A stretch of DNA of 64,000 nucleotides. Source: Orcinus orca (taxonomy: Eukaryota > Chordata > Mammalia > Artiodactyla > Delphinidae). Position numbers and translations under genes: made by a program. Every line of letters starts with the position of its first letter. The stretch's first letter is position 1. Shown piece by piece: positions 57,450 through 64,000 of the stretch. A model generated the notes under the pieces. The model was not told the DNA's origin. It did not search any database and saw nothing but the letters and a program-made list of their open reading frames with translations. The stretch covers positions 5,210,501 through 5,274,500 of the forward strand of contig NC_064567.1 of the NCBI RefSeq assembly GCF_937001465.1, read 5' to 3'.

Positions 57450-60400
57450 CTAGGTTCCACATACATGCGTTAATATACCATATTTGTTTTTCCCTTTCTG
57501 ACTTACTTCACTCTGTATGATAGTCTCTAGATCCATCCACGTCTCAACAAATGACCCAATTTCGTTCCTTTTTATGGCTGAGTAATATTCCACTGTATAT
57601 ATGTACCACATCTTCTTTATCCACTCGTCTGTTGATGGGCATTTAGGTTGCTTCCATGACCTGGCTATTGTAAATAGTGCTGCAATGAACATTGGGGTGC
57701 ATGTGTCTTTTTGAATTGTGGTTTTCTCTGGGTATATGCCCAGTAGTGAGATTGCTGGATCATATGGTAATTTTTGTTTTTTAAGGAACCTCCATACTGT
57801 TTTCCAGAGTGACTGTATCAATTTACATTCCCACCAACAGTGCATGAGGGTTCCCTTTTCTCCACACCCTCTCCAGCATTTGTTGTTTGTAGATTTTCTG
57901 ATGATGCCCATTCTAACTGGTGTGAGGTGATACCTCATTGTAGTTTTGATTTGCATTTCTCTAATAATTAGTGATGTTGAGCAGCTTTTCATGTGCCTCT
58001 TGGCCATCTGTATGTCTTCTTTGGAGAAATGTCTATTAGGTCTTCTGCATATTTTTGGATTGGGTTGTTTGTTTCTTTAATATTGACCTGCATGAGCTGT
58101 TTATATATTCTGGATATTAATCCTTTGTCCGTTGATTTATTTGCAAATATTTTCTCCCATTGTGAGGGTTGTCTTTTGGTCTTGTTTGTAGTTTCCTTTG
58201 CTGTGCAAAAGCTTTTAAGTTTCATTAGGTCTCATTTGTTTATTTTTGCTTTTATTTCCATTACTCTAGGAGGTGGATCAAAAAAGATCTTGCTGTGATT
58301 TATGTCAAAGAGTATTCTTCCTATGTTTTCCTCTAAGAGTTTTATAGTGTCTGGTCTTACATTTAGGTCTCGAATCATTTTGAGTTTATTTTTGTGTATG
58401 GTGTTACGGAGTGTTCTAATTTAATTCTTTTACATGTAGCTGTCCAGTTTTCCCAGCACCACTTATTGAAGAGGCTGTCTTTTCTCCATTGTATATCCTT
58501 GCCTCCTTTGTCATAGATTAGTTGACCATAGGTGCGTGGGTTTATCTCTGGGCTTTCTATCTTGTTCCATTGATCTATGTTTCTGTTTTTGTGCCAGTAC
58601 CATATTGTCTTGATTACTGTAGCCTTGTAGTATAGTCTGAAGTTAGGGAGTCTGATTCCTACAGCTCCGTTTTTTTCCCTCAAGACTGCTTTGGCTATTT
58701 GGGGTCTTTTGTGTCTCCATACAAATTTTAAGATTTTTTGTTCTAGTTCCGTAAAAAATGCCATTGGTAATTTGATAGGGATTGCATTGAATCTATAGAT
58801 TGCTTTGGGTAGTATAGTCATTTTCACAATATTGATTCTTCCAATCCAAGAACATGGTATATCTCTCCATCTATTTGTATCATCTTTAATTTCTTTCATC
58901 AGTGTCTTATAGTTTTTTGCATACAGGTCTTTGGTCTTCCTAGATAGGTTTATTCCTAGGTATTTATTTTTGTTGCAATGGTGAATGGGAGTGTTTCCTT
59001 AATTTCTCTTTCAGATTTTTCATCATTAGTGTATAGGAATGCAAGAGATTTCTGTGCATTAATTTTGTATCCTGCAACTTTAGCAAATTCATTGATTAGC
59101 TCTTGTAGTTTTCTGGTGGCATTTTTAGGATTCTCTATGTATAGTATCATGTCATCTGCAAACAGTGACAGTTTTACTTCTTCTTTTCCAACTTGTATTC
59201 CTTTTATTTCTTTTTCTTCTCTGATTGCCGTCACTGGGACTTCCAAAACTATGTTGAATAACAGTGGTAAGCGTGGACATCCTTGTCTTGTTCCTGATCT
59301 TAGAGGGAATGCTTTCAGTTTTTCACCATTGAGAATGATGTTTGCTGTGGGTTTGTCATATATGGCCTTTATTATGCTGAGGTAGGTTCCCTCTATGCCC
59401 ACTTTCTGGAGAGTTTTTATCATAAATGGGTGTTGAATTTTGTCAAAAGCTTTTCCTACATCTATTGAGATCATCTATTGAGATGATCATCTTCTTCAAT
59501 TTGTTAATATGGTGATTTGTATATATTGAAGAATCCTTGCATCCCTGGAATAAATCCCACTTGATCATGGTGTATGATCCTTTTAATGTATTGTTGAATT
59601 GTGTTTGCTAGTATTTTGTTGAGGATTTTTTTTTTTTTGCGGTATGTGGGCCTCTCACTGTTGTGGCCTCTCCCATTGTGGGCACAGGCTCCGGACGCGC
59701 AGGCTCAGCGGCTATGGCTCACAGGCCCAGCCGCTCCGTGGCACGTGGGATCTTCCCGGACTGTGGCACGAACCCGTGTCCCCTGCATCAGCAGGTGGAC
59801 TCTCAACCACTGCACCACCAGGGAAGCCCTTGTTGAGGATTTTTGAATCTATATTCATCAGTGATATTGGTCTATAATTTTCTTTTTTTGTAGTATCTTT
59901 GTCTGGTTTTGGTATCAGGGTGATGGTGGCCTCCATAGAATGAGTTTGGGAGTGTTCCTTCCTCTGCAATTTTTTGGAAGAGTTTGAGAAGGATGGGTGT
60001 TAGCTCTTCTGTAAATGTTTGATGGAATTCACCTGTGAAGCCATCCAGTCCTGGACTTTTGTTTGTTGGAAGATTTTTAATCACGGTTTCAATTTCATTA
60101 CTTGTGATTGGTCTGTTCATATTTTCTGTTTCTTCCTGGTTCAGTCTTGGAAGGTTATAACTTTCTAATAATTTGTCCATTTCTTCCAGGTTGTCCATTT
60201 TATTGGCATAGAGTTCCTTGTAGTAGTCTCTTAGGATGCTTTGTATTTCTGCAGTGTCTGTTGTAACTTCTCCTTTTTCATTTCTAATTTTATTGATTTG
60301 AATCCTCTCCCTCTTTTTCTTGATGAGTCTGGCTAATGGTTTATCAATTTTGTTTATCTTCTCAAAGAACCAGCTTTTAGTTTTATTGATCTTTGCTATC

Positions 60401-61459
60401 ATTTTCTTTGTTTCTATTTCATTTATTTCTGCTCTGATCTTTATGATTTCTTTCCTTCTGCTAACTTTGGGTTTTGTTTGTTCTTCTTTCTCTAGTTCCT
60501 TTAGGTGTAAGGTTAGATTGTTTATTTGAGATTTTTCTTGTTTCTTGAGGTAGGCTTGTATAGTTATAAACTTCCCTCTTAGAACTGCTTTTGCTGCATC
60601 CCATAGGTTTTGGATTGTCGTGTTTTCTTTGTCATTTGTCTCTAGGTATTTTTTGATTTCCTCTTTGATTTCTTCAGTGATCTCTTGGTTATTTAGTAAC
60701 GTATTGTTTAGCCTCCATGTGTTTGCGTTTTTTACATTTTTTTCCCTGTCATTGATTTCTACTCTCATAGTACTGTGGTCAGAAAAGATGCTTGATATGA
60801 TTTCAATTTTCTTAAATTTATGAGGCTTGATTTGTGACCCAAGATGTGATCTATCCTGGAGAATGTTCCATGCACACTTGAGAAGAGAGTGTAATCTGCT
60901 GTTTTTGGATGGAATGTCCTATAAATATCAATTAAATCTATCTTTTCTATTGTGTCATTTAAAGCTTCTGTCTCCTTATTTATTTTCATTTTGGATGATC
61001 TGTCCATTGGTGTAAGTGAGGTGTTAAAGTCCCCCACTATTATTGTGTTACTGTCGATTTCCTCTTTTATAGCTGTTAGCAGTTGCCTTATGTATTGAGG
61101 TGCTCCTATGTTGGGTGCATATATATTTATACTTGTTATATCTTCTTCTTGGATTGATCCCTTGATCATTATGTGGTGTCCTTCCTTGTCTCTTTTAACA
61201 TTCTTTATATTAAAGCCTATTTTATCTGATATGAGTATTGCTCTCCAGCTTTCTTTTGATTCCCATTTGCATGGAATATCTTTTTCCATCCCCTCACTTT
61301 CAGTCTGTATGTGTCCCTAGATCTGAAGCGGGTCTCTTGTAGACAGCATATGTATGGGTCTTGTTTTTGTATCCATTCAGCAAGCCCGTGTCTTTTGGTT
61401 GGAGCATTTAATCCATTCACGTTTAAGGTAATTATAGATATGTATGCTCCTTTGACCAT
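57450..61459 (-). pseudogene. L1 ORF2 remnant
   Basis: Endonuclease: LNVNGLNAPTKRHGLAEWIQ from 61459, frameshift near 61230, then NIYAPNIGAPQYIRQLL and DHILGHKSS. Reverse transcriptase: NKSPGLDGFTGEFHQ, interrupted by the SINE, then SGTRQGCPRLPLLFNIV and FADDMILY. The C-terminal part includes HCWWECKLIQSLWKTVW. At least four breaks. Confidence 0.92.
59631..59829 (-). mobile_element. Young CHR-type SINE nested in the minus-strand L1
   Basis: Begins with a T-run and GCGGTATGTGGGCCTCTCAC and ends CCACCAGGGAAGCCC. Flanked by exact 15-bp copies of TTGTTGAGGATTTTT (59616-59630 and 59830-59844) that are L1 ORF2 sequence. Confidence 0.96.
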
Positions 61460-61517
61460 TTTCTTAATTGTTTTGGGTTTGTTTTTGTAGGTCCTTTCTT
61501 TCTCTTGTGTTTCCCAC

Positions 61518-62423
61518 TTAGAGAAGTTCCTTTAGCATTTGTTGTAGAGCTGGTTTGGTGGTGCTGAATTCTCTTAGCTTTTGCTTGTCTGTAAAGCTTT
61601 TGATTTCTCCATCAAATCTGAATGAGACCCTTGCCAGATAGAGTAATCTTGGTTGTAGGTTCTTCCCTTTCATCACTTTAAGTATATCACGCCCCTCCCT
61701 TCTGGCTTGTAGAGTTTCTGCTGAGAAATCAGCTGTTAACCTTATGGGAGTTCCCTTGTATGTTATTTGTTGTTTTTCCCTTGCTGCTTTCAATAATTTT
61801 TCTTTGTCTTTAATTTTTACCAATTTGATTACTATGTGTCTCGGTGTGTTTCTCCTTGGGTTTATCCTGTATGGGACTCGCTGCGCCTCCTGGACTTGGG
61901 TGGCTATTCCCTCTCCCATTTTAGGGAAGTTTTCGACTATAATCTCTTCAAATATTTTCTCTGGTCCTTTCTCTCTCTCTTCTCCTTCTGGGACCCCTAT
62001 AATGTGAATGTTATTGCGTTTAATGTTGTCCCAGAGGTCTCATAGGCTGTCTTCATTTCTTTTCATTCTTTTTTCCTTATTCTGTTCTGCAGCAGTGAAT
62101 TCCACCATTCTGTCTTTCAGGTCACGTATCTGTTCTTCTGCCTCAGTTATTCTGCTATTGATTTCTTCTAGTGTAGTTTTCATTTCAGTTATTGTATTGT
62201 TCATCTCCGTTTGTTTGTTCTTTAATTCTTCTAGGTCTTTGTTAAACATTTCTTGCATCTTCTTGATCTTTGCCTCCATTGTTTTTCCAAGGTCCCGGAT
62301 CATCTTCACTATAATTATTCTGAATTCTTTTTCTGGAAGGTTGCCTATCTCCACTTCATTTAGTTGTTTTTCTGGGGTTTTATCCTGTTCCTTCATCTGG
62401 TACGTAGCCCTCTGCCTTTTCAT
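61518..62423 (-). pseudogene. L1 ORF1 remnant
   Basis: It opens MKRQRATYQMKEQDK at 62423, runs as a coiled-coil-like segment (MEAKIKKMQEMFNKDLEELK) to a TGA at about 62040, and resumes with VQEAQRVPYRINPRRNTPRH down to LQQMLKELL and its stop at 61518. The intact C-terminal RNA-binding part shows the copy is fairly young. Confidence 0.9.
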
Positions 62424-62535
62424 CTTGTCTATCTTTCTGTGAATGTGGTTTTTGTTCCACAGGCTGCAGGATTGTAGTTCTTCTTGCTTCTGCTGTCTGC
62501 CCTCTGGTGGATGAGGCTATCTAAGAGGCTTGTGT

Positions 62536-62754
62536 ACGTTTCTACACTCACTTTTTAAATATGTATCATTCACAAAATCGATTCTATTCTCAGACACAAG
62601 AATGTGCTTATTAAATTACGAGGTCCTGAAAGGGGGACTATTTCATATGCTTCATTCTCAGAGAGCAATGCAATAAAATGAGAAATAATCAACCAATCAA
62701 TAAAAAGCACCAGAGGCATGGCTGTTACAAAAATAATGCCTGGGACGGCAGGGC
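62536..62754. other. Short interval between L1 and TSEN15 retrocopy
   Basis: AT-rich, no gene. The left insertion point of the retrocopy is probably close to 62740, where the GC content rises abruptly. Confidence 0.4.
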
Positions 62755-63258
62755 ATGGAGGAGTGCGGTGAGTCCCAGCTGACCGCGGGCTGCAGCGATG
62801 TGCGCCCGGGAGACGATCAAAGCTGCGGCGCCCCCTCATGGGCCCCCAAGGACGCCTGGATGGGCACACACTCTAAGTATTTAGAAATGATGGAATTAGA
62901 TACAGGAGATGCCACCCAAGTTTATATAGCATATTGGTTTACCTGGACCTCATGGAGAGTAAAAGTTGGCACATGAAGTAAACTGTGTGGGATTATCAGA
63001 TCTCCAGCTCATCTGCCTTCTTGGTACTGAGAAGGACAAGGGTTACAGACAGTGGTGCCTACACCCATCAGTGCTTCCCTCAGCCATAAGAGGATAAGGG
63101 AGATCTTGAAGGCATCTCGAAAATTGCGAGGTGATCCAGATTTGCCGATGTCTTTTACTTCCTCCATAGTGGAGTCTGACTCCACAATAGTCTATTACAA
63201 ACCTACTGATGGATTTATGCTGCCAGATCCTCAGAATATTTCCCCTAGAAGATGACAC
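62755..63258 (+). pseudogene. TSEN15: Processed pseudogene of TSEN15
   Basis: An intronless copy of the tRNA-splicing endonuclease subunit 15 coding sequence. The N-terminal part reads GAPSWAPKDAWMGTH and then KYLEMMELDTGDATQVYIA. A single-base loss near 62932 shifts the frame and leads to a TGA at 62974-62976. After further small indels the original frame is restored and reads VVPTPISASLSHKRIREILK, GDPDLPMSF and VESDSTIVYYKPTDGFMLPD, ending at TGA 63256-63258. The N- and C-terminal halves are in the same frame although the middle is shifted. The spliced structure shows it is a retrocopy. It lies antisense in the probable GALNTL5 intron. The likely 3' UTR continues to an unknown point, and no poly(A) tract is seen before 64000. 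Confidence 0.9.
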
Positions 63259-64000
63259 CTATACCTCCCAATGTTTACTTTATTCACACAAGATTGGATT
63301 GAGACCCTCAGCCTGATTCATCTTTTATCTCAGACCTAGTCAGGGTTGACTTAGCTGGGCCCATTCCATAAGTTTTCTTTTCAAGAATAAAACTTTCCCA
63401 GATAGAGGAATTAATTTTATTGAAAAATATAGGCTAGTTGCTCTAGAACTTTCTCATCTGGAGACAGTTTAATTATAGTTGTATACAAGTTTATGCCTAG
63501 GGTGTGCTCAGAAGGGTAGAACATTGCTGAGGCTGCTACCTCTTTCCATTACTCAACCCTCTCAGTGCCTTTTGGTCACTACAGCTAGCCTGGAGTGGCA
63601 TTTCATGCACACTTTGACACCCGGAGAGTTTCCTTTGTCTGCTTTTTCATCCCCAATAGAAAGTATACTTTCAACTGCTTTTTTTCATGTTGCAATTACT
63701 GTTACTTCCCTCTTTGGTTGACTTTAAATCAAAACTAAAAATATCCTTCTCCAGAGTGTAAAATTAAATGTCTAGATTAATAGGGACCAGAGAATTGCTG
63801 CCTACACGAGTACTGGGTCTTTTTTTCCATTCTTATTACCACCACCTGTACTGTATCATAGCTAGAATATTACAAGGGAGATAGTAGGGGACAGTGTTAA
63901 CCTTAAAAACATCTTTCTTAAGTAGACCCAGGTTTTCCACCTTTGTTAATACCTCCCAAGTAAGTTGCCTAAAGTATAAACAATTATATGGAAAAGATGT
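63259..64000 (+). other. Probable 3' UTR-derived part of the TSEN15 retrocopy, otherwise nothing recognised
   Basis: No open gene is seen. The sequence continues directly from the retrocopied stop codon without a poly(A) tract, so at least part is probably retrocopied 3' UTR. An AATAAA-like AATAAAACTTT is present near 63387. The right end of the insertion is not defined here. Confidence 0.4.

Larger units (their letters stand above)
57196..62535 (-). mobile_element. Large degenerate LINE-1, minus strand
   Basis: Reverse-oriented young L1. The 3' UTR starts at an A/T-rich tail near 57200. ORF2 fragments run from about 57450 to 61459, including IVGDFNTSLTPMDRSSK and FADDMILY. ORF1 fragments occupy 61518-62423 and 5' UTR sequence continues to about 62535. 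Stops and frameshifts (for example near 62040, 61230 and 58950) disable both ORFs. A SINE splits ORF2 at 59631-59829. It lies in sense orientation within the probable GALNTL5 intron. Confidence 0.95.

Overview
The window is mammalian nuclear DNA, almost certainly from a cetacean (whale or dolphin). The evidence is a dense set of CHR-type tRNA-derived SINEs (units opening with 'GGGCTTCCCTGGTGG'), young cetartiodactyl-type LINE-1 copies, and the absence of recognisable BovB or Bov-A repeats that a ruminant would show. Ancient MIR, L2, MaLR LTR, hAT-Charlie and Tigger fossils fill much of the rest. There is no prokaryotic content.

Two related genes lie head to tail on the minus strand. GALNT11 (polypeptide N-acetylgalactosaminyltransferase 11) occupies about 9.1-41.2 kb. 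Its CpG-island promoter and a predicted non-coding first exon lie at 40.6-41.3 kb. Five coding exons follow at 19.06-18.73, 15.82-15.70, 14.00-13.83, 11.94-11.81 and 9.39-9.14 kb. Together they encode the first ~320 residues: cytosolic tail, membrane anchor, stem and the N-terminal half of the GT-A catalytic domain, including the DSH metal-binding motif. All five exons are open, splice sites are canonical and phases agree. The remaining catalytic and lectin exons must lie beyond the left edge. Upstream of GALNT11 in the same orientation are the last two coding exons of GALNTL5 (48.77-48.62 and 44.87-44.73 kb), a testis-associated GALNT-like paralogue without a lectin domain. Its poly(A) signal lies only ~3.5 kb from the GALNT11 promoter. 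The same gene order is known in human 7q36.

Region by region: 1-6.0 kb is a degenerate, nearly complete L1 on the plus strand. 6-41 kb is GALNT11 with SINEs, L1 pieces, a solo endogenous-retrovirus LTR (33.27-33.87 kb) inside an older L1, a MaLR LTR, a SINE-in-SINE nest (36.5-37.1 kb) and DNA-transposon fossils. 41-45 kb is the intergenic gap and GALNTL5 end. 45-57 kb is GALNTL5 intron. 57.2-62.5 kb is a second large degenerate L1 on the minus strand with a SINE inserted in it. 62.75 kb to the end is a processed pseudogene of TSEN15 (tRNA-splicing endonuclease subunit).

I did not find a novel multi-gene system. The observations most worth checking are a GALNT11 leader with several upstream ORFs, one ending in a TAATG overlap with the start codon; a sense-oriented L1 poly(A) signal about 170 bp before a GALNT11 coding exon; a solo LTR carrying four short B-box-like repeats; the short, diverged GALNTL5 C-terminus; and the TSEN15 retrocopy, whose indels cancel out.
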